A DNA stretch of 64,000 bases from JBDTSW01 sp963797835 (GTDB lineage: Bacteria > Actinomycetota > Thermoleophilia > Solirubrobacterales > 70-9). The notes under the pieces are model-generated. The model was not told the origin of the DNA. It ran no database searches and saw only the letters and a list, made by a program, of their open reading frames with translations. The translations under genes and the position numbers were made by a program. Shown here piece by piece: positions 17,695 through 27,945 of the stretch; the first letter of the stretch is position 1, and each line of letters opens with the position of its first letter. The DNA is taken from NCBI GenBank assembly GCA_963797835.1, contig CAWCRN010000026.1:62001-126000 (forward strand), read 5' to 3'.

Positions 17695-18626
17695 CGGTTC
17701 AGCGTACCGGCGAGGTCCGCGGAATACCCCGCGCCCGCAAGCAGGTCGGTGCCGATGCCGGCGTTGCGTAGCTGGACGGCCCAGCGGGGGTCGCCTCCCG
17801 CGTAGACCGGCTCCGGCTCGCGCACGTTCTCCCCGGCCCAGGCCGTCACCTGCGGCGGCACCTCGCGGCCGAGGGCCGCGTACAGGGGCGCCAACGCCGC
17901 CGCCGGGTCGCTCCGCAGGTCCTCGTTCCGGATCAGCACGTAGCGGTCGCCGAAGCGCCGCCGCCCCTCGGCCCACGTGCGCTCGAAGGTGAGCCTCCAC
18001 ACCAGCAGCACGCGCAGGACGTTCGTCGGGTCGGCCAGCGCGTCCGGGCCGCCCCCCGGCGCCAAGCCCTTGCGGATCATCAGCCGGGAAATCGGTCGGC
18101 ACGACCAGAGCTTGCGCTCGCTGCGATCGCTGAAGAAGGCGTCGGCGTCGGGCAGCATCTCGGCCTGCCGGCGCCCGCGGCCGAGGACGATCGAGGCGGC
18201 CACCGCGCGCGGGTCCCGGACCACGTGGGCGAAGGCCGCCTCGGGATCGAGGTCGGCCAGCTCGGGGACCTTCGAGTAGAAGCGGGTCTCCTTGATCGCC
18301 ACGGCCGGCGCCAGCTCGAGCAGGTGCCGCAGCCACTCGGTCCCGTGCTCGGGCAGGCCGGGGTCGACCTCGAGCCGGGGCTTTCGCGGGCCCCCCCAGT
18401 TGAACTCGGAGATGTCCAGGTCCGGGTAGCGCTCGCGGCGGAAGTCCTCGCGCAGCGCTCCGGTCTCGCCGAACGCGTCCTCGTCGCGGGCGCCGCTGCC
18501 GCCACCGACCGACACCTTCTGCTCGCGCAGCGGCTCGTAGAACAGGCGGAGGCCCGGATCCTCGCGCAGGGCGTCGTAGAGGATCGTCGTCCCCGAGCGG
18601 CGCATCCCCTGGATGAAGAGGTTCAC
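17691..18626 (-). CDS. Sulfotransferase, divergent subfamily
   Basis: 311 residues from GTG 18626. The P-loop is at the very N-terminus (FIQGMRRSGTTILYDALRED) and the 3'-phosphate strand reads FAHVVRDPRAVAASIVLGRG. A Gly/Ser-rich segment (KVSVGGGSGARDEDAFGE) and FNWGGPRKPRLEVDPG are particular to it. More distant from the other island copies. A -10-like box lies 7 nt upstream of the start, and its 3' end overlaps purS, so it probably drives purS-purQ expression now. Confidence 0.86.
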   Translation of the reverse strand: MNLFIQGMRRSGTTILYDALREDPGLRLFYEPLREQKVSVGGGSGARDEDAFGETGALREDFRRERYPDLDISEFNWGGPRKPRLEVDPGLPEHGTEWLRHLLELAPAVAIKETRFYSKVPELADLDPEAAFAHVVRDPRAVAASIVLGRGRRQAEMLPDADAFFSDRSERKLWSCRPISRLMIRKGLAPGGGPDALADPTNVLRVLLVWRLTFERTWAEGRRRFGDRYVLIRNEDLRSDPAAALAPLYAALGREVPPQVTAWAGENVREPEPVYAGGDPRWAVQLRNAGIGTDLLAGAGYSADLAGTLNR

Positions 18627-18633
18627 GCGCCGC

Positions 18634-18639
18634 AGCTTA
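18634..18639 (-). promoter_or_regulatory. -10 box TAAGCT, leaderless start at 18626
   Basis: Minus-strand TAAGCT ends 7 nt before the GTG at 18626 with no ribosome binding site between. It would start the sulfotransferase-purS-purQ transcript. Confidence 0.45.
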
Positions 18640-18683
18640 GAAGCGGCGGGCGGGGCGATGCCGGCCGCGCCCGCCCGCGCGAT

Positions 18684-18978
18684 TCAGCCGATCTCGCGCT
18701 CCTCGACGATCTCGTAGATGCCGTTGGCCGAGACGGACTCGCGTACTGCTCGGCGCGCGCGCGCTCGTCGTAGCCGCCCTCGGCCTGGCTCGCCTGGAGC
18801 TCCTCGAGGGTGCCGTCGAAGAACCCGAACGTGACCAGCTCGTCTCGTCGCTCGTGTTCCTGACCGCGTAGAACGCTTCCAGCCGCGGCGGCTCGTCGCC
18901 CTCCTTCGGGAAGAACGCCTCGGCGAACTGGTCGATGGTGCCCGGCTTCAGCTTGCGCGCCGTCAGTGCAACCAGCAT
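18684..18978 (-). CDS. Small conserved protein of unknown function (two frameshifts)
   Basis: Begins MLVALTARKLKPGTIDQF at ATG 18978 with a strong AAGGAGG ribosome site 6 nt upstream. Correcting indels near 18840 and near 18745 gives LVTFGFFDGTLEELQASQAE and then ESVSANGIYEIVEEREIG ending at 18684, about 98 residues. The beta-alpha-beta pattern resembles dimeric alpha/beta-barrel (ABM/GYD-like) proteins, but this is only an impression. It sits between purC and a sulfotransferase; no role is known. Confidence 0.55.
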
Positions 18979-19053
18979 GGTGCCTCCTTGGTCGTGTTTA
19001 CCCCCCGGCCCCGGCGGGGCTGTATCCCGACCGTATCGCGATGGCCGCTGTCG

Positions 19054-19906
19054 TTACAGCGAGCGGCCGGTGATGCGCTCGTACGCCTCGACGTACTTCG
19101 CCCGGGTGCGCTCGACCACGTCGTCCGGCAGCCCCGGTCCCGGGGGCGAGTGGTCCCAGCCGGACTCGTCGAGCCAGTCGCGCACGTACTGCTTGTCGAA
19201 GGACTCCTGGCCGCGGCCGGGCTCGTAGTCGTCGGCGGGCCAGAAGCGGGAGGAGTCGGGCGTCAGCACCTCGTCGCCCAGCACGATCTCGGCGCCGGGG
19301 CTCGCGCCGAACTCGAACTTGGTGTCGGCGATGATGATCCCGCGCTCCGCCGCGTGCTCGGCGGCGTGCGAGTAGAGCTCGATCGAAACCCGGCGCAGGT
19401 CCTCCATGAGGGGCCGGTCACCGATGATCTCCGCCGCGCGCTCGAACGAGACGTTCTCGTCGTGGTCGCCGACCTCGGCCTTGGTCGCTGGGGTGAAGAT
19501 CGGCTCGGGGAGCTTCTCGGACTCCTTCAGGCCGGCGGGCAGCTCGATCCCGCAGACCGACCCCGACTCGCGGTACTCGCGCCAGCCCGAGCCGGTGATG
19601 TAGCCGCGGACCACACACTCGACCGGATACATCTCCAGCCGCTTGACGCGTAAGCCCCCGCCCCTCGGCCTCGGGCGGCACGTCCTGGGAGATGTAGTGG
19701 TTGGGGACGATGTGGCCGGTCGTCTCGAACCAGAAGACCGACATCTGCGTCAGGACCCGCCCCTTGTCCGGGATCGGGGTGGGCAGGATCACGTCGTAGG
19801 CCGAGATCCGATCGGAGGCGACCATGACGATGTCGTCGTCGATCCCGTACATCTCGCGGACCTTGCCGCGGGCCAGGAGGGGCAGTTCCGAGAGGGCGGT
19901 GCTCAT
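19054..19906 (-). CDS. purC: SAICAR synthetase PurC (one frameshift)
   Basis: Joins aspartate to CAIR in purine synthesis. N-terminal part in one frame: LPLLARGKVREMY, DRISAYDVILPTPIPDKG, LTQMSVFWF. C-terminal part in another: MYPVECVVRGYITGSGW, LPEPIFTPATKAEVGDHDENVSFE, IIIADTKFEFG and SFDKQYVRDWL. The junction is near 19652, where dropping one base gives the expected GLRVKRLEMYPVE. About 283 residues, normal length. A -10-like TAGGAT lies 8 nt before ATG 19906. Separated from purB by 4.5 kb of unrelated genes. Confidence 0.93.
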
Positions 19907-19914
19907 CCGGGCCG

Positions 19915-19920
19915 ATCCTA
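19915..19920 (-). promoter_or_regulatory. -10 box TAGGAT, leaderless start of purC
   Basis: Minus-strand TAGGAT is 8 nt upstream of ATG 19906. purC therefore seems to have its own promoter and not to depend on the distant purD promoter. Confidence 0.45.
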
Positions 19921-19994
19921 GCCCCGCCGCGATCGCCCGCCCGAGCCGGATTCCCGCACAGTGCGGCTTTCGGCGGAGATCCGAGCGGGGCGCC

Positions 19995-20000
19995 TATCCT
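19995..20000 (+). promoter_or_regulatory. -10 box TATCCT, leaderless start at 20009
   Basis: TATCCT lies 8 nt upstream of ATG 20009, back to back with the purC promoter 75 nt away. No ribosome binding site fits between. Confidence 0.45.
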
Positions 20001-20008
20001 CGCCGCCC

Positions 20009-20930
20009 ATGTCCGTCGCCTTCCTCCTCTGCTGCGAGCGCGGACCGCTCGAGGCGCAGACGCTGCTCTGCGTCTCCTCGCTGCGCGCCTTCGGCGGCGC
20101 CCTCGCGGATGCCCCCGTCTACGCCTTCGCCCCGCGGCCCGGCAGCGAGCCCGCGCCCGCGACGGTCTCCGCGCTGGCCGGCCTGGACGCCGAGTACGTC
20201 GACGAGCCGCTCAACCCGGAGCTCGGGGAGCTGCCCCATGCGAACAAGGTCTTCGTCGCCGCGTGGGCGGAGGGCGAGCTGGGCCATGACGTCCTCGTCT
20301 TCACCGACTCGGACACCGTCTTCCTCGCCGAGCCGAGCGAGCTCGCCCCCGGACGGTGGGACGCGGCAGTCAGGCCGGTCGGCTCGGTCAACAAGGGCTC
20401 GAGCCGGCGAGGGCCACCGCAACGAGGCCGACTGGCAGACGCTGTACGAGGTGCTGGGGGTGGACGCAAGGCCGTTCGTCGAGACGGTTGTCGAGCGCGA
20501 GCGCGTGCGCGCCTACTTCAACGCCGGCCTCGTGGCCCTGCGGCGCGAGACCGGGCTCGGGAGCGCATGGCGCGACGCGACCCTGACGCTGCTGGACTCC
20601 TCCATCGCCGACCGGGCGCCGCTGCGGCGCCAGATCGACCAGCTCGCGCTCGGCGGCATCCTCGCCGACCACATGGATCGGGTGAAGCTGCTGCCCGACA
20701 CCTACTCCTATCCGCTGCCCAAGCGGATCAAGCTGCCGGCGGAGATGCAGGCGCTCGACCTCGCCGATCTCGTCCACGTCCACGGCCACCGCTGGCTGCA
20801 CCTCCCCGGGCTGCTCACGGAGGTGGATCCCCCGCTCGACCCCACCACCGACGCCTATCGCTGGCTCGACGAGCGCCTGCCCCTGGAGCCGACGATCGAG
20901 GGGCCGTTCCGCTTCCCGAAGGACGAGTAG
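20009..20930 (+). CDS. Nucleotide-sugar transferase-like glycosyltransferase (one frameshift)
   Basis: About 306 residues. SVAFLLCCERGPLEAQTLL, then the DxD-type site VLVFTDSDTVFLAEPSEL (about residue 95), VGSVNKGSS; after an indel near 20400 the frame continues GHRNEADWQTLYEVLG, VRAYFNAGLVALRRETG, LVHVHGHRWLHLPG and YRWLDERLPLEP. The same fold is the C-terminal half of the fusion protein at 10964-12847, with matching motifs throughout, so this is the unfused paralogue. GT-A-like, metal-dependent; donor and acceptor unknown. Confidence 0.8.
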
Positions 20931-20964
20931 GCGCAAACCGCCGAGCCTGGCACGCGGCCCGGGT

Positions 20965-21840
20965 CTAATCGAGGCCCAGGCGGGCGGCCGTCTCGCCGCA
21001 GATGTCGAGCACCGCGTCGCGCTGCTCAGCTGTGAACGGCTCGAGGCGATCGGCGGCGCGTTCGGCGCCGGCGAGGTCGAGGCCGCCGGTGCGCTTGAAG
21101 ACCCGGTTGGCCGACTCCAGCGGGCCGCCGGTCTCGTACTCGTCGTCGAGAGCCGAGAGCTCGGGGAAGTCCATGGCGGGCACCCGGCCGGCGGCGTCCT
21201 GCGCGATCTCGGCGACGATTCGCTCGGGCTCGTCGCACAGCTCGTGGTAGGGGACGATGCGGTCGATCTGGTCGCTGTCGTCGGCGAGCTTCGCGTTCAC
21301 CCGGTCCCATTGGCGGGCCGACTGCGACCACCTTGTCGTCGTCCACGAGGTCCCGCCACCCGGCGGGCTTCACGCCCCACCAGCCCTCCTCGGGGCCGCG
21401 GTGGACGTGCGGGTTCTCGGCGTGCTTCTTGGCCAGCGAGAAGACGTTCGGCAGGGGGCGGCGGACGACGGCCACGATCCGGGCCTCGGGGAGCGCGGCG
21501 CGCAGCCAGGGCGCGCGGACGGTGTTGTAGGGGTTCTTCAGCACCAGCGCCTTGCCCGGGACGGGCGGCGTCGGCGAGGTACGAGCGCAGGTGCTCGACG
21601 ACCTCGGGCGTCGCCTCGGCGGCGCCCAGCTCGTGCCCGCGCTCGCCGCCGTCGCGCTGGTAGAAGGTGCCCGGCCGGGAACGCCTCGGGGGCGAACGGG
21701 GGGTCGTCGCCCCACACCTCCTTGCCCTCGAAGCGCACCGGGTTGCGAAACGCGTCGGTGCCGGCGAGCAGCCGCAGCAGCAGGCTGGTGCCGGACTTCT
21801 GGAGCCCGACCACGAGGACGACCGCCGCCGACTCGCTCAT
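20965..21840 (-). CDS. Sulfotransferase, divergent subfamily (several frameshifts)
   Basis: Reads in pieces: P-loop VVGLQKSGTSLLLRLLAG near residue 11 and EVWGDDPPFAPEAFP; then, in a second frame, ALVLKNPYNTVRAPWLRAALPEARIVAVVRRPLPNV... with the 3'-phosphate site near RIVAVVRRPLPNVFSLAKKH; then, in a third, NAKLADDSDQIDRIVPYHEL to the stop at 20965. Breaks lie near 21670-21560 and 21320. About 290 residues when joined. Gln-Lys instead of Pro-Arg in the P-loop marks a distinct subgroup. ATG 21840 overlaps the upstream stop. Confidence 0.7.
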
Positions 21841-22751
21841 CGGGATCTCCTGCGGCCAGCTCGTAGCCCAGCTCGGCCAGCGTCTCGCCGGCCTCGTCCT
21901 CGAACGCGCGCAGCTCCTCGGCCGAGAGCTCCTCGCGCCAGCGGTCGATGCGGGCGGGGTCGGGCGGCTTCGTCGTCTGCTGGTGGAGCGCCATCCGGCT
22001 CTCCGCCGAGCGCGGCAGCTTCCGCCCCCAGGCGGGGATGTCGCGGTCGAGCTCGGCCAGGCGCTCCTCGGATCGCTCGTGGTAGTCGAGCATCGCCGGG
22101 TCCCAGGGGAGCTGGATGAACTCGGCGACCTGGCGGAGCGTCGCCTCGGGCTCGCGGATCAGGGCCTCGTAGCGGATCTCCAGGTAGTGGTCGAGCCTCT
22201 CGCCCTTGCTGCGCGCCTTGCGCAGCCGCCGCTGCCAGCGCCGTGCCACCTTCGAGATCTCGGTCGGGCGGAGCGCCAGCGTCCGCATCCGCGAGAGGGC
22301 CACAGCGCGACCGTCGCGGATCACGTGCACGAAGTGGGCCTCGGGGAGCGTGCGCGAGATCGGCCCCATGTACATCGTGTAGCCGGGCGTCTTGTCGCCC
22401 CAGCGCGGCTTGCCCTGATGCTCGGCGTAGAGCTCGTAGAAGGTGCGGACGGCGGCTCTGGGGGTGAACCGGTCGAGCGCGCGCCAGCGCGCCATCAGCT
22501 CGTCCTCCGACATCGGGAAATCGCCCCACTTGCGGTGGCCGGTGACGGCCGCAAGCGCGCTCCTCGGGCCGCGCGCCGGTGGGCTTGGTCGCGGCGATCA
22601 GGTCGGGGACGAAGCCCGTCTCGGGCGGCATCGCGAGGTCGGGATGCGCGTCGAGCATCAGCCGCAGCAGCGTCGTGCCGGAGCGCCCCACGCCGACGAC
22701 GAACGGGGCGGGGGTGAGATCGCGATGGGGATTGAGGAACGGGATGCGCAT
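21837..22751 (-). CDS. Sulfotransferase (Sulfotransfer_3 type; two frameshifts)
   Basis: N-terminus MRIPFLNPHRDLTPAP then P-loop GVGRSGTTLLRLML and PPETGFVPDLIAA; an indel near 22560 shifts to the frame with PRWGDKTPGYTMYM, FVHVIRDGRAVALS (Ala replaces the usual Asp of GRDVALS), IRYEALIREPEATLRQV and ETLAELGYEL; a second near 21860 brings the TGA at 21837, which overlaps the next ATG. About 304 residues. Divergent from csoR with a 56-nt gap. Confidence 0.78.
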   Translation of the reverse strand: MRIPFLNPHRDLTPAPFVVGVGRSGTTLLRLMLDAHPDLAMPPETGFVPDLIAATKPTGARPEERACGRHRPPQVGRFPDVGGRADGALARARPVHPQSRRPHLLRALRRASGQAALGRQDARLHDVHGADLAHAPRGPLRARDPRRSRCGPLADADAGAPPDRDLEGGTALAAAAAQGAQQGREARPLPGDPLRGPDPRARGDAPPGRRVHPAPLGPGDARLPRAIRGAPGRARPRHPRLGAEAAALGGEPDGAPPADDEAARPRPHRPLARGALGRGAARVRGRGRRDAGRAGLRAGRRRSR

Positions 22752-22780
22752 GAAGGGGTGGGCGATGATAGGCGGGGCAC

Positions 22781-22797
22781 ATACCCCTACCCGGTAT
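22781..22797. promoter_or_regulatory. Probable CsoR-family operator
   Basis: ATACC and GGTAT flank a 7-nt centre, the pattern of CsoR operators (G/C-rich centre inside ATACC/GGTAT arms). It overlaps the -10 box of csoR (22795-22800) and sits in the divergent gap with the 22751 sulfotransferase, so metal-free CsoR could repress itself and perhaps that gene. Confidence 0.6.
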
Positions 22798-22800
22798 AGT
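22795..22800 (+). promoter_or_regulatory. -10 box TATAGT of csoR, leaderless
   Basis: TATAGT is 7 nt upstream of ATG 22808. This favours ATG 22808 over the in-frame GTG at 22799, which overlaps the box. Confidence 0.5.
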
Positions 22801-22807
22801 GGCGGAC

Positions 22808-23110
22808 ATGGAGACTGCCCAGCAGACGGTCGGCTACCTGGAGAACCGCGACGCGATCCTCAAGCGTCTCGCGCGAATCGAGGGCCAGGTTCGGGGCATC
22901 GAGCGGATGGTCTCCGAGGAGGCCTACTGCGTCGATGTCCTCACCCAGCTCGCGGCGGTTTCGAAGGCGCTCGACCGCGTGGGCTTCGAGGTCCTCGCCG
23001 ACCACACGAACCACTGCGTCCGCGACGCGGTCGAGCATGGCGGCAGCGAGGCCGAGGAGAAGGTGGCCGAGCTGCTCGAGGCGGTCGAGCGGTTCGCGCG
23101 GACCCGCTGA
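22808..23110 (+). CDS. csoR: CsoR/RcnR-family metal-sensing repressor
   Basis: 100-residue all-helical DUF156 repressor. NRDAILKRLARIEGQVRGIERM is the family signature helix. The Cu(I) site pattern Cys-His-Cys is present: EEAYCVDVLTQ for the first Cys and DHTNHCVRDAV for the His and second Cys. Copper or a related thiophilic signal is thus more likely than nickel. A matching operator lies just upstream. Unusually, no copper ATPase or CopZ follows; the next gene, 3 nt on, is a P450. Confidence 0.85.
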   Translation: METAQQTVGYLENRDAILKRLARIEGQVRGIERMVSEEAYCVDVLTQLAAVSKALDRVGFEVLADHTNHCVRDAVEHGGSEAEEKVAELLEAVERFARTR

Positions 23111-23113
23111 TCG

Positions 23114-24555
23114 GTGGCGCCGGCGGACGGCGGTCGCAAGCCGGCCGCCGCCGCCGCCCGAGCCCGCGCTGCTCCCGCCGGGGCCGCGGGCACCCAAGCG
23201 CGCTCCAGACCCTCCGCTTCCTGCGCGACCCGATCCCACTCTGGGAGGGCTCGGCGGAGCGTTTCGGCGAGACCTTCACCCTGCGCCTCCACGGGCCGGG
23301 CGACCTCGTCTTCATCTCCGATCCGCCCTCGATCAAGCGCCTGTTCGCAGCCGACCGCGTCAACACCATCGCGCCCGGCCGAAACCTCCTGCTCGAGCCC
23401 CTGCTCGGATCCCACTCGGTGCTCCTGGCGGAGGACCAGGACCACATGCGCCGGCGCAAGCTGATGCTGCCGCCGTTCCACGGCGAGCGGATGCGCGCGT
23501 ACGAGGACGTCATCGCCGAGGCCGCCATCCGCCAGGTCGAGAGCTGGCCGGTCGGCGAGCGCTTCGCGCTTCACCCCAGCATGCAGGCGCTGACGCTGGA
23601 GGTGATCCTGCGCGCCGTCTTCGGCGTCGAGGACGACGCCCGCCGCGACGAGCTGAGCGAGAACCTGGTCGCGATCCTCGCCACCACCCAGTCGCCGCGC
23701 GCCGTCGGGCTGGCGATCCCGCGGCTTCGCGGGCTGCCGCCGTGGCGGCGGACCGTGGCGCGGATCGAGCGCACCGACGAGCTGCTCGCGGAGGAGATCC
23801 GCCGCCGCCGCGCCGACCCGGACCTCGCCGAGCGCGAGGACATCCTCTCGATGCTGGTCGCCGCCCGGTTCGAGGACGGCAGCGCGATGGACGACCGCGA
23901 CGTCCGCGACCAGCTGATGACCCTGCTGCTCGCCGGCCACGAGACCACCGCCACCTCGCTGGCGTGGGCGTTCGACCAGCTCTTCCACCGCCCGGAGGCC
24001 ATGGAGCGGCTGCGCGAGGAGGCGGCGCGGCGACGAGGACGCGTGGCTCGACGCCGTGATCAGCGAGACGATGCGCGTGCGCCCGGTCGTCCCCTTCACC
24101 GGGCGCCAGCTTCGCGAGCCGGCCGACGCTGGGCGGGCACGACCTGCCCGAGGGCGCGGTCGTGATGGCCGGGATCTACCTCACCCACATGCGCGACGAC
24201 GTCTACCCCGACGCGCGCGCGTTCCGGCCCGAGCGCTTCCTCGAGCGACTCGCCCGAGACCTTCTCCTGGATCCCGTTCGGCGGCGGCACCCGCCGCTGC
24301 CTGGGCGCCGCGTTCGCCCTGTTCGAGATGCGGGTCGCGCTGCGGACGATCCTGCGCCGCGCCGTGCTGCGCCCCGCCGACCCGTCGCCGGAGCGGATCG
24401 TGCGCCGCAACATCACCCTCGCGCCGGCTCGGGGCACCGGCGCGATCCTCGAGCGCACGGCGAGTCCTCGAGGTCGTCGAGCCGGTGCGAGCACCTCGTC
24501 GGCGAGGCGCGCCTCCCAGTCCGAGCCTGCCGACCTCGGGGACGTGCTCAGGTAG
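23114..24555 (+). CDS. Cytochrome P450 (four or more frameshifts)
   Basis: All P450 landmarks are present but in different frames: LRFLRDPIPLWEGSAERFGE near the N-terminus; the C-helix WxxxR-like DHMRRRKLMLPPFHG; the I-helix LLLAGHETTATSLAWAF; ExxR in ISETMRVRPVVPFTGRQL; AGIYLTHMRDDVYPDARAFRPERF; and the haem-Cys loop PFGGGTRRCLGAAFA. Breaks lie near 23200, 24030, 24125 and 24245. The start is uncertain (GTG 23114 is the first candidate) and the true stop is probably near 24465, since the last part overlaps purB on the other strand. Substrate unknown; the type resembles bacterial class I fatty-acid or terpene P450s. Confidence 0.75.
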
Positions 24556-25789
24556 GCGTCGTAGTCGAAGACGGCGTCGAGGTCGAGCTCCGGCGCCGCT
24601 CGGCCAGCAGCTCGCGGAAGTGGGTGCCGGTGTCCCAGGCCCGCTGGGCGGACTCCTGGACGATCCGGTAGGCGTCGTCGCGGGTCATCCCGGACTCGAC
24701 CAGCGCGGTCAGCGCCCGCTGGCTGAACAGGGCGCCGTGGGTCAGCTCGAGGTTCTCGCGCATGCGGTCGGCGCGGACGGTCATCTCGGCGGCGACGCGG
24801 GCGCCGAGGTGCTGCATGTAGTCGAGCCCGATCGTGGCGTCGGGCAGGACCACCCGCTCGGCGCCCGGAGTGGGAGATGTCGCGCTCGTGCCAGAGCGCG
24901 ACGTTCTCGAAGCCGACCTGCGCGTAGCCGCGCAGGACCCGGGCGAGGCCGGTGATCCGCTCGGTCAGGATCGGGTTGCGCTTGTGGGGCATCGCCGAGG
25001 AGCCCTTCTGGCCTGACGCCGAACGGCTCCTCGACCTCGCGGACCTCGGTGCGCTGGAGGTTGCGGACCTCGGTCGCGAAGCGCTCCAGGCCGGCGCCGG
25101 CGATCGCGAGCGCAGGTGAGGACGACGGCGTGGCGGTCGCGAGGGACCACCTGCGTCGAGACGTCCTCGCGCCGCAGCCCCAGCGACTCCATCACCCGCG
25201 CCTCGACCGCCGGCGGGATCGACGCGTAGGTGCCGACGGCGCCCGAGAGCTTGCCGACGGCGCGCCTGCTCGAAGGCGCCGCGTGAGCCGGGCGAGGTTG
25301 CGGTCGCGCCTCGAAGGCGAAGCCGGCCAGGCGCAGGCCGAAGGTGGTCGGCTCGGCGTGGACGCCGTGGGTGCGCCCGACGCAGAGCGTCTCGCGATGC
25401 TCGCGCGCCCGCGCGACCAGGGCGTCGCGGTAGGCGCGAGCGCCGGCGACGACGACCCGCCCGCCTCGCGGAGCTGCAGGGCCAGCGCCGTGTCGAGCAC
25501 GTCCGAGGAGGTGAGGCCGTAGTGGATCCAGCGGCCGTGCTCGCCGACCGAGGCCGAGACGACGTCGACGAAGGCGGCGACGTCGTGGCCGGTCGTGCGC
25601 TCGCGCTCCTTCACCGCCTCGACCGTGAACGTCGCGCGCTCGCGGCACGCCGCGGCCGCCTCGGCGGGCACCACGCCCTCCGCCGCCCAGCGCGTCGGTC
25701 GCCGCCAGCTCGACCTCGAGCCAGGCGCTCATCCGCCGCTCGTCGGTCCAGACGGCGCCGATCTCCTCGCGGGTATAGCGCGGGATCAC
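24470..25789 (-). CDS. purB: Adenylosuccinate lyase PurB (many frameshifts)
   Basis: Cleaves SAICAR and adenylosuccinate. GTG 25789 starts VIPRYTREEIGAVWTDERR, the family N-terminus. In shifting frames follow VEAVKERERTTGHDVAAFVD, HYGLTSSDVLDTALALQL, LCVGRTHGVHAEPTTFGLRL, VGKLSGAVGTYASIPP, the signature loop GSSAMPHKRNPILTERITG (at 24965-25020) and TIGLDYMQHLGARVAAEM. At least seven indels lie between 24470 and 25700. The 3' end is not resolved and collides with the P450 end. Activity cannot be dispensable in a purine prototroph, so I read the breaks as errors, not decay. Confidence 0.85.
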
Positions 25790-26224
25790 TGCGTTGATGA
25801 TGCGCGCCGCCAGGATGCCGGCGTTCTTGGCGCCGTCGATCGCCACGCAGGCGACCGGGATGCCGGGCGGCATCTGCACCGCGGACAGCAGCGCGTCGAG
25901 CCCGCCGAGCGCCTTGCCCAGGATCGGCACGCCGATCACCGGCAGGTCGGTGTGGGCGGCGGCGACGCCGGGCAGCGCGGCGGACATGCCGGCGCCGGCG
26001 ATGATCACCCTCAGCCCCCGCATCCGGGCGTTGTGGCAGTACTCGCGCACCTTCTCGGGGTCGCGGTGGGCGCTCATCACGCGGACCTCGTAGCGGATGC
26101 CCGCGTCCTGGAGGGCCTGGCCGGCGGGCTGCATCTTCGGCTTGTCGTTCTTCGAGCCCATGATGATCCCGACCCGCGGCGCGTCGACCTCGATCTCCTC
26201 GAACGCGGCCTCGACCTCGGGCAT
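25790..26224 (-). CDS. purE: N5-CAIR mutase PurE, in frame with purB
   Basis: RVGIIMGSKNDKPKMQPAG, VRVMSAHRDPEKVREY and the active-site loop AGAGMSAALPGVAAAHT followed by PVIGVPILGKALGGLDALLS and QMPPGIPVACVAIDGAKNAG identify class I PurE. The frame passes straight through ARIINA into the PurB start at 25789 without a stop, and the usual C-terminal helix after NAGILAARI is missing. Either PurE is truncated and fused to PurB, or one extra base near 25795 hides a TGA overlapping the purB GTG. ATG 26224 is used; ATG 26304 in a shifted frame is an alternative. Confidence 0.88.
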
Positions 26225-26321
26225 CGTGTCCGGGCGGAGTCGGCTCCGGCTCCTCGGTCGCGGTCTCGCGTCGAGGGGCGCTCGTGGGGCTCTGAGACTT
26301 CCATGGCGCCGATTCTCCCAG

Positions 26322-27607
<1,286 letters not shown>

Positions 27608-27626
27608 CGGCCGAGCGCCGGCCTGC

Positions 27627-27908
27627 CTACAGCGACTTCGTGAAGTCCTCGGCGTCGATCGCGGTCAGCGTCTCGTTCATCACGGTGCCGCGCGAGCCCA
27701 TCTCGATCGAGAGCTTCGCCATCGTCATCTCGTCGGGGGCCTCGACGACGGTCACGAAGTCGTACTCGCCCAGCGTCGCCCACTGGCTCAGGACCTTGAC
27801 GCCGAGCTGCTCGACCTCCTTGTTCACCTCGTGGACCCGCGAGGGGTTGTCCTTCAGCGTCTTCACGCCGTCAGAGGTGAGGCGGGTGAGCATGATGTAG
27901 GTGGCCAT
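27627..27908 (-). CDS. GYD-domain protein
   Basis: 93 residues, intact. MATYIMLTRLTSDGVKTLKD, VKVLSQWATLGEYDFVTVVE and the final IDAEDFTKSL match the small GYD (DUF3303-like) family of dimeric alpha/beta-barrel proteins of unknown function. The GEYD element is in the family motif position. A textbook AAGGAGGAG ribosome site lies 7 nt before ATG 27908, unlike the leaderless genes around it. Lies just upstream of purD and may share its transcript. Confidence 0.85.
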   Translation of the reverse strand: MATYIMLTRLTSDGVKTLKDNPSRVHEVNKEVEQLGVKVLSQWATLGEYDFVTVVEAPDEMTMAKLSIEMGSRGTVMNETLTAIDAEDFTKSL

Positions 27909-27945
27909 CGGTTTCTCCTCCTTGCGGTTGGCACCCCCCTTTCTT

